Below, piece after piece: positions 15,130-23,200 of a stretch of 64,000 nucleotides of DNA. The notes beneath the pieces are model-generated. The model saw only the letters and a list, made by a program, of their open reading frames with translations. It made no database searches and was not told where the DNA came from. Source of the stretch: Bradyrhizobium valentinum (GTDB lineage Bacteria > Pseudomonadota > Alphaproteobacteria > Rhizobiales > Xanthobacteraceae); the NCBI RefSeq assembly GCF_001440405.1, contig NZ_LLXX01000101.1:1-64000 (forward strand). The letters run 5' to 3'. The position numbers and the translations under genes are program-made. Position 1 is the stretch's first letter. The number at the start of each line of letters is the position of its first letter.

Positions 15130-15387
15130 TCACGCGAACAACTCGGCACCTTTCGGCGTGAATGTTACGAAAGTGCCGGATTCGTGCATAAGCCAGCCGC
15201 GCTCGATCGCGAGTTTGACGCCTGCGCCGTACTCGGCAGGGCTGCCGCGATCACGGAAGAGAAACGGCTCGTTGATTTTTTTTCGATGTGGATGCGCCCT
15301 TGAATCGGCTCGACCGCAGGCGATTTCGACGATTCGGCGAGCGGCTTTTTCCGGGTCGGCATAGGGGCGAGCCGTGGCGTACTTCAT
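15130..15387 (-). CDS. Small hypothetical protein coupled to the SRAP gene
   Basis: [20 protein letters not shown] begins an 85-residue protein with a middle segment of beta character and a winged-helix-like end ([30 protein letters not shown]). The ATG overlaps the TGA of the SRAP gene, so the two are translationally coupled. The family recurs in Bradyrhizobium; the fold suggests nucleic-acid binding, which would fit a DNA-damage partner, but this is inference. Confidence 0.6.
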   Translation of the reverse strand: MKYATARPYADPEKAARRIVEIACGRADSRAHPHRKKINEPFLFRDRGSPAEYGAGVKLAIERGWLMHESGTFVTFTPKGAELFA

Positions 15388-16046
15388 GCGGCGGCCTTGT
15401 CTTCCTTGTCCACACCTCGCGCGACGATCCTGATCGCATCGTCGGGCAACGGCCGCTGCAGCGCCTTGGCCTCGTCCCATGGCGCCCGCATCCAAACGTC
15501 GCGCTCCTCGTCGCTCATCAGGATGACTGGCATAGCTTTGGGATGGATTGGTTCGACAACAGCGTTCGGTGACGTGGTGAGAAAGCCATAGACCAGATGC
15601 GGTCCGGGAATGGGCTTCGACCTAGTGCCGCGATCGCCCTTGAACTCGGTCCAAATGCCCGCAAAGCAGGTTAGCGGCCGATCATCATTGATCGCGAACC
15701 AGACGACGTCCTTCTTCTTGGTCTCCGGGTTCGGTTCCGGCGCATACTCAGCAAAGCTGTTGAACGGCACTAGGCAACGGCTTTCCGGCTTCAGCCAGCC
15801 TCGCCAGTGCGGTGACGAAGTATTGCGGATATTGGTCACTGGCGGCCCTCCTGTGCGGGGCGGTGGAGGCATGCCCCAGCGCATCATGACTAACTCGCGC
15901 TCGGTGCCCGCATTGCGAATGATCGGCGCCGGATAATCGGGAAACACGCCCGGCATCGGCGGCAGGTTGCCGACATAGCGGTTCATCACGCGGAAGAGCG
16001 CGCGGATGGCTTCTTGGTTTGTGGTGATGCTGTAGAGATTGCACAT
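15384..16046 (-). CDS. SOS response-associated peptidase (SRAP, YedK/HMCES family)
   Basis: This family covalently shields abasic sites in single-stranded DNA through Cys2. Here [10 protein letters not shown] gives Cys2 after Met removal. [30 protein letters not shown] (Asn and active-site Glu region) and [11 protein letters not shown] (active-site His) follow in the usual order. The length of 220 residues is typical. It is coupled to a small winged-helix-like protein downstream. It is often found with DNA ligase or Ku-type repair genes and on mobile elements. Confidence 0.85.
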   Translation of the reverse strand: MCNLYSITTNQEAIRALFRVMNRYVGNLPPMPGVFPDYPAPIIRNAGTERELVMMRWGMPPPPRTGGPPVTNIRNTSSPHWRGWLKPESRCLVPFNSFAEYAPEPNPETKKKDVVWFAINDDRPLTCFAGIWTEFKGDRGTRSKPIPGPHLVYGFLTTSPNAVVEPIHPKAMPVILMSDEERDVWMRAPWDEAKALQRPLPDDAIRIVARGVDKEDKAAA

Positions 16047-16076
16047 CGAAGCCTGCCGCGAAGGCTCGTTCTTGCG

Positions 16077-16277
16077 CTAATCTCTATTACTATGCAGGTC
16101 ACTTAGCTTGCGCATGTAGTAGCCCTGCCTCTGGAGCGCGGAGCTGATCTCGTCGCTGACTTTGATGACCCTCTTTTTGCTTTTACGCCATTTTCCTAAC
16201 GCCGCGATGGGCGGCATCGGATATCCCTTCTTCACAACGAGCAGATCACGTTTGGTGTTCAAATACACGTCCATCAT
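16077..16277 (-). CDS. Small basic hypothetical protein
   Basis: Start at 16277 gives MMDVYLNTKRDLLVVKKGYP, after a GGGAGAG ribosome site. It is 66 residues, with KWRKSKKRVIKVSDEISSAL and a final RQGYYMRKLSDLH. The protein is strongly basic with a strand-helix pattern and resembles a Bradyrhizobium hypothetical family. It lies 30 bases upstream of the SRAP gene in the same direction and could be co-transcribed. Confidence 0.55.
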   Translation of the reverse strand: MMDVYLNTKRDLLVVKKGYPMPPIAALGKWRKSKKRVIKVSDEISSALQRQGYYMRKLSDLHSNRD

Positions 16278-16414
16278 ATGCTTCTCTCCCAAAGCGACTG
16301 AACATACGTTTGTGAGCAAGAGCAATGGGCATCAAAAAACAACACCGAGCCAGTATTCTGCGCTCACGATTTACCACTGGCAAGTGCGCACGGCAGAGGC
16401 GCGCGGTTCAAAGA

Positions 16415-16556
16415 CTATTCTAATACCTCGCACTCGAACACGACGCCTTCAGGATCGTCCTCGAACCACTTTTCTGCGGCATCAACATTGCCAATACTTT
16501 GACGTGATTTCGTCTCCGATCTGCTTGCTGATGTTGACGCAAACGAAAATAGTCAT
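16415..16556 (-). pseudogene. Small-gene family copy C, frameshifted
   Basis: The ATG at 16556 opens MTIFVCVNISKQIGDE, then the frame is lost. A shifted frame continues NVDAAEKWFEDDPEGVVFEC, then EVLE and stop at 16415. The lesion lies within about 16500-16515 in the AATCACGTCAAAG context. This is the third disrupted member of the family seen at 2808 and 3035. It follows the gene at 16593 by 36 bases. Confidence 0.6.
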
Positions 16557-16592
16557 TGGTCCCTCTTCAGCTTGCGTCGGCTGCCGCCGAAG

Positions 16593-16850
16593 CTATCTGG
16601 TCAGGATCGCCAGCATGGCCTCACACGCCTTCTCGGCTTCGGCGTACGTCTTAAAGGGTGATCCGCCCACCCTGATCGCAGGCTTGTTAATATGGATAGG
16701 GCGCCATGAAGCTACAAAGCCGGGCTTGCCGTGAAATCCGGGCCCACCGCTACTCTCGTTGCTGATTACGAACGAAAAGCCGTGCTCGCTCGCGCTCCAT
16801 ATCTCCAGTTGCTCCGTCGCAGGACCTATGCGGCTGAACTGCAGGGCCAT
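16593..16850 (-). CDS. Small hypothetical protein (85 aa)
   Basis: MALQFSRIGPATEQLEIWSA, SEHGFSFVISNESSGGPGFH, GKPGFVASWRPIHINKPAIR and SPFKTYAEAEKACEAMLAIL form a compact beta-rich domain with a C-terminal helix. I recognise this as a short family common in Bradyrhizobium, function unknown. The broken copy C follows it; copies A and B also follow a hypothetical gene, suggesting a recurring gene pair. Confidence 0.65.
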   Translation of the reverse strand: MALQFSRIGPATEQLEIWSASEHGFSFVISNESSGGPGFHGKPGFVASWRPIHINKPAIRVGGSPFKTYAEAEKACEAMLAILTR

Positions 16851-17181
16851 TTCACCCTCAATGGAGGTGGTAAGTTGGCCCTGACTCGACGCTTCTCCGC
16901 TTCCACGGTTCCAACCTTTCTCGCAGCTTTTTTCCCGGCGCTGCCGCGGCTGGCTTGACCAAGTGGGAGTGCCATGGAGACGATGTCATCTCTAGGGATC
17001 GTAGATTGCGCGTCCGGCGCCATACCGCTGTAATTGCCAGTCATGAGCACCAAGAAACGTGAGGTCATATGGAGCGGCCGGATCATGGGCGCGAAGATGC
17101 GCGCCGAAACGGCCCGCCAAAACGCAAGGAAGGCCACGCAAGAGGCGGATCGAGCCGAGGCAAGAAGCGTGGTCGGTCCGC

Positions 17182-17469
17182 ATGGAAGGCTATGGCGGCC
17201 CGGCTCAGCCGTCCCCAACGATAGGTCAATGCCTGAACGGCGGTTACGGCTGGCTGGAGATCGAATGCTGCCGATGCAAAACACGGGCGAGCCTGCCGCT
17301 TGATGCTATCCGCAGGGCGCGCGATACGCCGATCTGGAAGCTAGAGCCGTCCTTCCGGTGCCGGTCCTGCGGCACGCGCCGTTACAAGCCACCTGTCCGC
17401 ATGATCAAGTTGACTGAGCAGCGGGAGATTTCGCCCTATAAGTGGGTGCATCCTGATGAGGAACGATAG
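17182..17469 (+). CDS. Zinc-ribbon-like hypothetical protein
   Basis: From MEGYGGPAQPSPTIGQCLNG the 95-residue protein carries WLEIECCRCKTR and FRCRSCGTRRY, two CxxC knuckles about 33 residues apart that could hold zinc. A rhizobial family with GQ.LN.GY.WLEI.C..C has the same plan. Upstream in-frame codons are Arg-rich and lack a family match, so I placed the start at 17182. Probable nucleic-acid binding. Confidence 0.6.
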   Translation: MEGYGGPAQPSPTIGQCLNGGYGWLEIECCRCKTRASLPLDAIRRARDTPIWKLEPSFRCRSCGTRRYKPPVRMIKLTEQREISPYKWVHPDEER

Positions 17470-17503
17470 GGGTCAAATACGGACGGTGCCTAGATCACGG
17501 AAG

Positions 17504-17761
17504 TCATACGAGACTCCTCACTAGCTTCTCGATGTAGTCATTTACGGTATCGGCAAAGTCGCATTGAGAACTGGATGATCCGGCTGCGTCACGGTGAGCT
17601 TTCACTACCGACCGAACGCTTTCCAACGCATCCCTTTGAAGGGGCGCGGGCGTCACAGCCACCAGTTCGTTGATGGCATTCTCTGCCAGAGGGATACCGT
17701 TCGTCTTGGCCTCCGCGATTAGCGGCCGCAGAACGGAAGTGCATTTGTGTACGTTTTCCAT
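17504..17761 (-). CDS. Hypothetical helical protein (85 aa)
   Basis: MENVHKCTSVLRPLIAEAKT, PLAENAINELVAVTPAPLQR and SQCDFADTVNDYIEKLVRSL describe a short all-helical soluble protein. The start at 17761 was chosen because upstream codons run through a GC hairpin region without family features. No partner is obvious. Confidence 0.45.
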   Translation of the reverse strand: MENVHKCTSVLRPLIAEAKTNGIPLAENAINELVAVTPAPLQRDALESVRSVVKAHRDAAGSSSSQCDFADTVNDYIEKLVRSLV

Positions 17762-17970
17762 CCGCCGAATATGCTCCCGGCCCGTCCCGTTTTCCAGCCC
17801 TCCAAGGCTGTCACCATCAAACTGACCCACTACCAGATCACTTCGGGCGATACCCCTTCGCACCCGTGTGCTTCGCACACCCGCCATAACGGGGCCGGTA
17901 CGACGCCCGGCCCCGAAGCGAAGGCACCGGGACGGGTTCAACCGGCGCGGTTCTGATCCGCAAAAGAAAA

Positions 17971-17990
17971 TGCCCCGCACTTGCGGGGCA
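17971..17990 (-). terminator. Intrinsic terminator of the secreted-protein gene
   Basis: TGCCCCGC and GCGGGGCA form an 8-bp perfect stem with an ACTT loop. On the minus strand the stem is followed by TTTTCTTTT. It lies 11 bases after the stop of the gene at 18001. Confidence 0.8.
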
Positions 17991-18000
17991 CTAGTCTCGC

Positions 18001-18282
18001 CTACTTCTTCATGGTGCCACCGGGCGATGCAGCGTCGCCCTTTTTTTCTGCCGCGCCCGCCGTGCCCGCGCCCTGCGTGCTCGCATCTTTTGCAGAGGGC
18101 ATGGAGGTTCCGGTGGTTGCGCCGGTCCCGTCCTTCCGCATCGATCCGTCCTTGTCCATCTTGTCCTTAGCTGCAGTCGAACCTTCCTGAGTTGCCGATC
18201 CGCCGGTCTGGGCCGATGCACCGACGACGCCCAACGTCGAAACGGCGGCAATGCAAGTTGCAACGAGAAGAGCTTTAATCAT
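18001..18282 (-). CDS. Secreted low-complexity protein
   Basis: A signal peptide (MIKALLVATCIAAVSTLGVV, cleavage near ASA-QT) is followed by about 68 residues rich in Gly, Ser, Thr, Ala, Lys and Asp with no Cys. KDKMDKDGSMRKDGTGA and AASPGGTMKK are typical. Such short exported, probably disordered proteins are common in Bradyrhizobium, often stress-linked. A strong terminator follows directly. Confidence 0.65.
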   Translation of the reverse strand: MIKALLVATCIAAVSTLGVVGASAQTGGSATQEGSTAAKDKMDKDGSMRKDGTGATTGTSMPSAKDASTQGAGTAGAAEKKGDAASPGGTMKK

Positions 18283-18496
18283 TCTGAGCTCCTGCTAGGT
18301 TTCTCTCTCAATAGGAACGCACATGAGGGAACGGCGTTCCAAAAATCAAAAATTGGAATTACGCATATTTAAAAGCTAAACTGGTTGAAGCATCACGAAC
18401 ACGACACGATCCGCAAATCGAGATCGCTGACTTAGAATTGACGCAGAACCGGCGTTGACTTGTGGTGCCCTGCCGCACTGTCGTCGAGAACGCCAT

Positions 18497-18769
18497 TTGA
18501 AAACGCCGCCACTCGATCCACGCATCGCTGACGTAGCGCCAGCCGGACCAGCCCTCACTGAATATGATGAGGAGCACATCATCACGTACATGCGCGTGCT
18601 TGATGCTGCTCAACAAGGCGCCGACTGGCGTGATGTCTCTCGGATCGTGCTGGGCATCGACCCAGACAACGAGGCCGACCGGGCGCGGATAGCGTTCGAA
18701 AGCCATCTCTCGCGTGCCAGATGGATGACCGAGCAAGGTTATCGCCATCTGTTGCGAGGTGGTGCCTGA
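18497..18769 (+). CDS. DUF2285-domain protein
   Basis: LTEYDEEHIITYMRVLDAAQ, QGADWRDVSRIVLGIDPDNE, ADRARIAFESHLSRARWMTE and GYRHLLRGG match DUF2285, a short helical domain encoded on many rhizobial mobile elements and usually next to an HTH protein or integrase. I used the TTG at 18497; the longer frame has no family match. It probably binds DNA or a regulator. Confidence 0.65.
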   Translation: MKTPPLDPRIADVAPAGPALTEYDEEHIITYMRVLDAAQQGADWRDVSRIVLGIDPDNEADRARIAFESHLSRARWMTEQGYRHLLRGGA

Positions 18770-18915
18770 TCATCGCGGTGCCCCTCAAGTTTTCAGTGCG
18801 CTCTCGCTCCGTCGAACCATTCACTAACTAGAAACCATAGAAAATGATCTGAAGATCTTAACGAAACATTCGCCTGCCACGGCGCCGGCACGGGCCCCGA
18901 CCTGCGACGGACAAT

Positions 18916-19416
18916 TCAGAGGCCCAGCATTTTCTTCAATGTTGCCGATCCGATGTCGCCAATAATCTTGATTGCGACGTCATAGGTCGATTTCCCTACC
19001 TTCGACAGCATGGATTTGAGACGTTCCGCGGCGGCTGGGGTGGATGTCGTTTCATCCATTACGTTCTTAATAACTGCAGGCACTGTAGCCTTCTCGTCTT
19101 CACCCAGCGGCGCGTCCAGCAACAGCTTTATCAGCCTCTTCATCTCGGCCTCACGGTGAAGGCTCTGTTTCGTATCAGGCGGAGCGTCGTGAAACCTCAT
19201 TACTGAGACAGCCAAGCGGAACAGCTCTGCGAATGCTTCGGGATCATGTGGCGGCGATTGCTTCACAGCTAAACATGCGCGTCGGAGAGCATCAATTTCG
19301 GCTCCGTAGGCAATGGGGTAATTTGGTGCAGAGTAGTAGTGCACAAATTTTCCTAGTTCGTCTGCGGCTCTTGTTGTCGCTTCAACAAAATCGAAGCATG
19401 CATCGCTAAGGGACAT
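18916..19416 (-). CDS. Unknown helical protein, partner of the PIN gene
   Basis: This 166-residue protein is all helix: LSDACFDFVEATTRAADELG, EIDALRRACLAVKQSPPHDP, FAELFRLAVSVMRFHDAPP, MKRLIKLLLDAPLGEDEKAT, then a C-terminal amphipathic segment (YDVAIKIIGDIGSATLKKML). I do not recognise the family. It follows the PIN-domain gene by 78 bases in the same direction. The final amphipathic helix could contact membrane, but no transmembrane segment is present. Confidence 0.5.
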   Translation of the reverse strand: MSLSDACFDFVEATTRAADELGKFVHYYSAPNYPIAYGAEIDALRRACLAVKQSPPHDPEAFAELFRLAVSVMRFHDAPPDTKQSLHREAEMKRLIKLLLDAPLGEDEKATVPAVIKNVMDETTSTPAAAERLKSMLSKVGKSTYDVAIKIIGDIGSATLKKMLGL

Positions 19417-19494
19417 ACTGTTGCCTCTGGGTCTGGCTCGGAAAACATACGCGAATAAAATTTGCTTGGCGGCTCTCGGCTTCGGAAATGGAAT

Positions 19495-20538
19495 TCAGGT
19501 ATCCAACATGTCCCAATCTTCACCGAGCACCCACCTAAGCGCTGACAGTTTGCCGTTGATCAGGCCCCAGTCAAAATCATCCCACGGCCCCAATTCTCCG
19601 GGGCCGTACTTAGTTTCCATCTTTCTAGCCGAGCGTTCGGCCCCTTCCCAAATGCTGCGATGTATTCGCAGTCCGAAGGGGTCCCTTCCGCGCTCCTCAT
19701 GGTTCTCTATGAGCACCGCTTCGCCGCCCTGAAGTTTCTCGTTCCAGACCTGATGTCGATTGTACCAAACCTGATCAAGCAATTTGCTGACTGCTTCCGT
19801 TATTTCGATGAACCGGCGTGGAGGAAAATCCAACGTGTGTTCGACCATGATGTCTTGAAATTCGATAGGACGATAAGCGTTCAGCGCGTTCCCCAGCTTG
19901 GTGAAGTATCTCGACCTGCTCTTAGGAAAGAATTTAGCGATGTCCGGGTGCGGCTGCTGCTCGTTGACGCCGACGTTGCTGAAGTCCTTGATGTTGTGAC
20001 TTACAAACGCATAGTGGCCAACTGCCCGCCGCTGAACCTCTCCATATGCTTCAATCAGGGTTGCATCGCCCATGCTGTTGCGCTGTCGATGAAATGGGGC
20101 CTTATTCTGCAACGCGCGTTCTGCCGCTGCGAGTTTCATGGAAGGCGTGATGCTCACGATCTCGGCTGAGCCAGAGATCAATCTCTCAATTCGTTCAACC
20201 GCCTTGGTTGCGGCATCACGATAGTTTACAGATTTCTGATCGATCTCTGTGAGCTGTCGGATAGCGACTTGTTTGTCGCCATCGTCGCCGTACCGGGCGA
20301 GCATTTCCTTGGCGCGCCGCAACGTACCTGCAATGCTTCGTCCGCTTTCCTCGATCACCCGCTCTTTGTTTCGGCTTAGTTCATCCACGACAATTTTCGG
20401 AACGACGAGGCTCACAAAATTCATGCGCACCAAGTCCTCTAGTGCGCTCAAAAGCGGCTCTTGGCTGTAGTCTTTCGCTAGATCCAGCCAAACGCAGGTG
20501 TCCACCACCAAAAAAACTGGCTTCCGCTGTCGTGCCAT
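19495..20538 (-). CDS. PIN-domain ribonuclease-like protein
   Basis: PIN domains are Mg-dependent RNases. FLVVDTCVWLDLA (residues 9-21) holds the first Asp, a PKIVVDELSRNKER segment supplies an acidic helix, MGDATLIEAY the third acidic position, and FVSHNIKDFS the last. The 347 residues far exceed a VapC toxin (about 130). A long insertion with coiled-coil-like helices lies between, and a C-terminal domain of 130 residues (FPPRRFIEITEAVSKLLDQV, GPWDDFDWGLINGKLSALRW) is unassigned. Large PIN proteins of this kind occur in phage-defence islands. It neighbours an integrase relic and an unknown partner. Confidence 0.7.
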   Translation of the reverse strand: MARQRKPVFLVVDTCVWLDLAKDYSQEPLLSALEDLVRMNFVSLVVPKIVVDELSRNKERVIEESGRSIAGTLRRAKEMLARYGDDGDKQVAIRQLTEIDQKSVNYRDAATKAVERIERLISGSAEIVSITPSMKLAAAERALQNKAPFHRQRNSMGDATLIEAYGEVQRRAVGHYAFVSHNIKDFSNVGVNEQQPHPDIAKFFPKSRSRYFTKLGNALNAYRPIEFQDIMVEHTLDFPPRRFIEITEAVSKLLDQVWYNRHQVWNEKLQGGEAVLIENHEERGRDPFGLRIHRSIWEGAERSARKMETKYGPGELGPWDDFDWGLINGKLSALRWVLGEDWDMLDT

Positions 20539-20650
20539 GTGTCCTCAGCCTGAGCAGATCGCGAGCATCTTTTGATAGAAAGAACATCGTTTGAGGCGAG
20601 GAAGTACCTCAAGTTGACGATTATCTGTGGATAGTCCGCTAGGTAAGCTG

Positions 20651-21240
20651 CGGCATTCATTCCGCCGCAAGGGCCACAAACGGACAACGATCAAGGGCAT
20701 TCCGGTGCAGCGCTGAATTCACCGCTCACTATGATGCGTTGATGAAGGCAACGAGTGAAGATGCTGAGCCAATCGATCGTGACGCGCCGGGCTCCGTTGA
20801 TGCCGTGATCAAGGCCTATCTCAGAGACGAGATGTTTACGGAGCATTTGGCCAAGGCGACGCAGGACATGCGCGCGGCGATCCTGAAGCGATTCCAGAAC
20901 ACCACAACACCGAACGGCCGCCGCTTCGGTGATAACCAGATTGCGACGCTGCAAGCCAAAGAGGGCAGGGAGCGGCTTGCGGACGAACTCGCCAAGCAAT
21001 CGACGCCTGCCGCTCAGAAGAATTCGCAAAGCCGCGCTGACGATGCTGGCGCATGATGGTGCTACGGGTCCGGAACTGCTGGCCGTCAGCGGCCATAGCT
21101 CGTTGGCACAGGTTGAGCCCTACATTCAGGAAGCCAACCAAGCCCGATTGGCAGACGCGGCCATGGCGAAGAGCGCGGCGGGCCGGAAGAAGAAGCGGGC
21201 GAAAGTCACGAAACGTTCTCATCCGGTGACACTAACGTGA
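20651..21240 (+). pseudogene. Tyrosine-integrase relic, frameshifted
   Basis: Pieces in three frames follow the order of a rhizobial phage-type integrase. RRKGHKRTTIKGIP and EFTAHYDALM form the arm-binding region. GSVDAVIKAYLRDEMFTEHL and ATQDMRAAILKRFQ form the core-binding domain. RKAALTMLAHDGATGPELLA and VSGHSSLAQVEPYIQEANQA form the C-terminal catalytic part with the H and Y region. Shifts occur near 20702 and about 21020, and the central catalytic Arg region is missing. Not functional. Confidence 0.65.
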
Positions 21241-21291
21241 TTGCCATGCAGTGACTAACTATATTGTTTTCACTGAAGAACTCGGCGGCGT

Positions 21292-21340
21292 TGGCGATCC
21301 CAGCGGATTCGAACCTGCAACCCGCGGAGTAGAAGTCCGC
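21292..21340 (-). pseudogene. 3' half of a tRNA-Arg(UCU)-like gene, attachment-site relic
   Basis: On the minus strand a 5-bp stem GCGGA/TCCGC closes a 7-base loop CTTCTAC with anticodon TCT. A variable stretch GGGTT, a T-arm around TTCGAAT and an acceptor strand ending in CCA follow. Restoring one T in the T-stem (CC-GCT to CCTGCT) gives perfect GCAGG/CCTGC pairing. There is no D-arm or 5' acceptor strand. A lone 3' half next to an integrase relic is the usual scar of tRNA-targeted integration. Confidence 0.6.
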
Positions 21341-21474
21341 TACTCCTTACTTCGGAATTCGGACGCGGATGATCGAAGGGGTGCGCCGACTGCTAATCTA
21401 AGACAGATTCGATCGACGCATGCGCATCAATTTAAGTTTAATCTTATGGGGAGCCGGTACGGATGGTTGCAATG

Positions 21475-21849
21475 CTAGCGACCGTTAACAGACGAGTTCA
21501 CAGCTAAGCCGAGTAGCTGGAGAGCGGCTATGAGATCGGCAAACATTGGATGGGAATGCGTCACGCGCGATGCTGACAATTTGTTCAGCGCATCAATGCT
21601 GGCGATGAGCTCCGCATTGAGCGCTTCCCGACGCAGCCGATCCATCTCTCCTGCTCCGATGCGCCGCGCGTCGCCGTACCAGATATCCCTCGTTCGCGTA
21701 AACGGTAAATCAAGACGGCAAGAAGCCCGTCGGATAGCTGCTTTGACGCCATCTCCGGCTGGGCGCGGTTCAGCGCATCGGCGCACAAGCGACTGAGCTT
21801 CGATGATGGAGGCAGCAGAAGAGCACTTATATAATCTTGGACCAGTCAT
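21475..21849 (-). CDS. Hypothetical DNA-binding-like protein
   Basis: The core AGDGVKAAIRRASCRLDLPF, TRTRDIWYGDARRIGAGEMD, RLRREALNAELIASIDALN matches a short rhizobial family found on islands (KAAI.RASR.L...RTKDIWYGDARRI). The pattern resembles a helix-turn-helix followed by a dimerisation helix. The first 20 residues are less conserved, and a start near residue 24 is possible. Function unknown, probably regulatory. Confidence 0.6.
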   Translation of the reverse strand: MTGPRLYKCSSAASIIEAQSLVRRCAEPRPAGDGVKAAIRRASCRLDLPFTRTRDIWYGDARRIGAGEMDRLRREALNAELIASIDALNKLSASRVTHSHPMFADLIAALQLLGLAVNSSVNGR

Positions 21850-21917
21850 GGTTCGATTAACTGCGTAACACGGCAGGTCACTGCGAGTACTTAAGTCCGT
21901 GTCGAAGCTACAGCTGG

Positions 21918-22262
21918 TCAGCTGTCGTCGTTTGACTCAGTCCGCGACGTCTTGTTATGCTCCTCGCGCATCGAAGCGAAGAGGTCCTCGGTCGTCATAG
22001 CAATCCAATCGCCCGAAGCAACCGGGCTCTCAGCAGCCTGTTGCGTCATGAAGCCGCAAAGCCGCCGATCTCGAATTGCGGCGAGTATCTTTTCCAGATA
22101 TTCCGCAGCATCGACGGCTAGAAATGTTTCTTGGAGTTCTGTGAAATCGAAGGGCGGCGGATCCTCGGCATTGGGATTGGGCTTAGCTTGAAACTGTAAG
22201 GTTACCGACACCACCATAAAGTCATCCGGGTGAGGGCTCGACTTTTTGCTTTTCCTTGGCAT
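21918..22262 (-). CDS. Hypothetical protein (114 aa)
   Basis: Start MPRKSKKSSPHPDDFMVVSV, then TLQFQAKPNPNAEDPPPFDF and VDAAEYLEKILAAIRDRRLC. It has no signal peptide or membrane segment and is mildly acidic with a basic head. An ATG 15 codons upstream is possible. No family recognised. Confidence 0.4.
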   Translation of the reverse strand: MPRKSKKSSPHPDDFMVVSVTLQFQAKPNPNAEDPPPFDFTELQETFLAVDAAEYLEKILAAIRDRRLCGFMTQQAAESPVASGDWIAMTTEDLFASMREEHNKTSRTESNDDS

Positions 22263-22419
22263 TTCAAGGGATATCCACTCTTTATCGCATTGTAGTTTGC
22301 CTAGCATGCGGGTAGTTATTCCGCCGCTACGGGCGATGGTGCGTCACCGTCGATTCTGACGAAGGGCCGCGGGAAGCCGTACAGTCAACGAGGTTCGGCT
22401 TCCTTGGCGCTAAGCAATT

Positions 22420-22469
22420 GATACGAAAAGTATCGCATCCCGGGGGATAGGTGTCAATACTAAAAGTAT
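22420..22469 (+). promoter_or_regulatory. Twin inverted-repeat operator of the XRE gene
   Basis: GATAC-N5-GTATC at 22420-22434 and ATACT-AAA-AGTAT at 22457-22469 share the GATAC(T) half-site. The second lies inside codons 3-7 of the XRE gene. Two sites about 37 bases (3.5 turns) apart, flanking the ribosome site, suit cooperative autorepression by a dimeric HTH protein. Confidence 0.55.
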
Positions 22470-22714
22470 CAGTTCGTCAAATAAAGGCGGCGAGGGCGCT
22501 GCTGGGCTGGGCGCAAGATGATCTTGCCGCTCGCTCCGGCCTCTCAGCGCCAACCATCAAGAGACTCGAAGCTGCCGACGGAGAGCTTGGCGGCCGTGCG
22601 GAAACCCGAGAAGCTGTTCTATCTGCCCTTCGAGAAGGCGGGATTGAATTCATACCTGAGAATGGTGGAGGGATCGGAGTTCGGCTCGCGAAGCGGCAAC
22701 GTCGATCCAAATAA
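22451..22714 (+). CDS. XRE/Cro-family transcriptional regulator
   Basis: An 87-residue protein from a GTG start behind GGGGGATAG. QIKAARALLGWAQDDLAARS, GLSAPTIKRLEAADGELGGR and LREGGIEFIPENGGGIGVRL match the single-domain XRE family common in alphaproteobacteria (helix 2-turn-helix 3 at about residues 23-40). The end, ENGGG.GVRL, is typical of that family. Two palindromes at the promoter suggest self-control. Confidence 0.85.
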   Translation: MSILKVSVRQIKAARALLGWAQDDLAARSGLSAPTIKRLEAADGELGGRAETREAVLSALREGGIEFIPENGGGIGVRLAKRQRRSK

Positions 22715-23200
22715 CGTCTCTTCGCGATAGGGGCAGTCGTGGTGGGCCCGCCAATTCATCTAGGCGTCGGAGCTGTTCGGACATCCGCAGAACGTCATCC
22801 AAATCGACCTGGTCTTGACGGTTGTGGTGGCAGGACCCGAGATTAGCAGATCTCGGGCCGAAGCGCTCGCCGCCATGCCTGCTTTCCGTCTGCTCGGCGG
22901 TTGCCGCTGCGCCTCGCCATGCGGTGACTCGGCACCCAATCAAGAGTCGAGAAGCGTCGTCAACGGGATGACCACCGGCATGCGGAGCGAGAGCACCCCA
23001 AAGAGGGCCAAATGGTAACGAGTACCTAGCTTCTCACGTGACGGGCCCCGCTTTGCAGTGGTCCTCCGGCTTCTAAACCGGAGAGGAAGGGCGGAGCTAT
23101 GAATCAATCTGAGAACAGGAGTAAGGAAAGTCCTCAATGAAGATCAAATCGAGCGGCTTCAAACAGCGGTTTTCCCAGCAACCGAAATGAGGAGAGATTG
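22715..23200. other. Intergenic or decayed stretch
   Basis: A minus-strand frame around 22720-22830 (VDLDDVLRMSEQLRRLDELA) has a helical look but no start or stop that fits a known family. Very short plus-strand frames occur near 23099 and 23135. Nothing else is supported. Confidence 0.35.

Noticed and set aside
17889..17914. GGGGCCGG/CCGGCCCC hairpin as a terminator
   Set aside because: Perfect stem but no T tract on either strand and no gene ends there; left as an unassigned hairpin.
21292..21340. Functional tRNA-Arg gene
   Set aside because: No D-arm or 5' acceptor strand and a missing base in the T-stem; only a 3' half is present.
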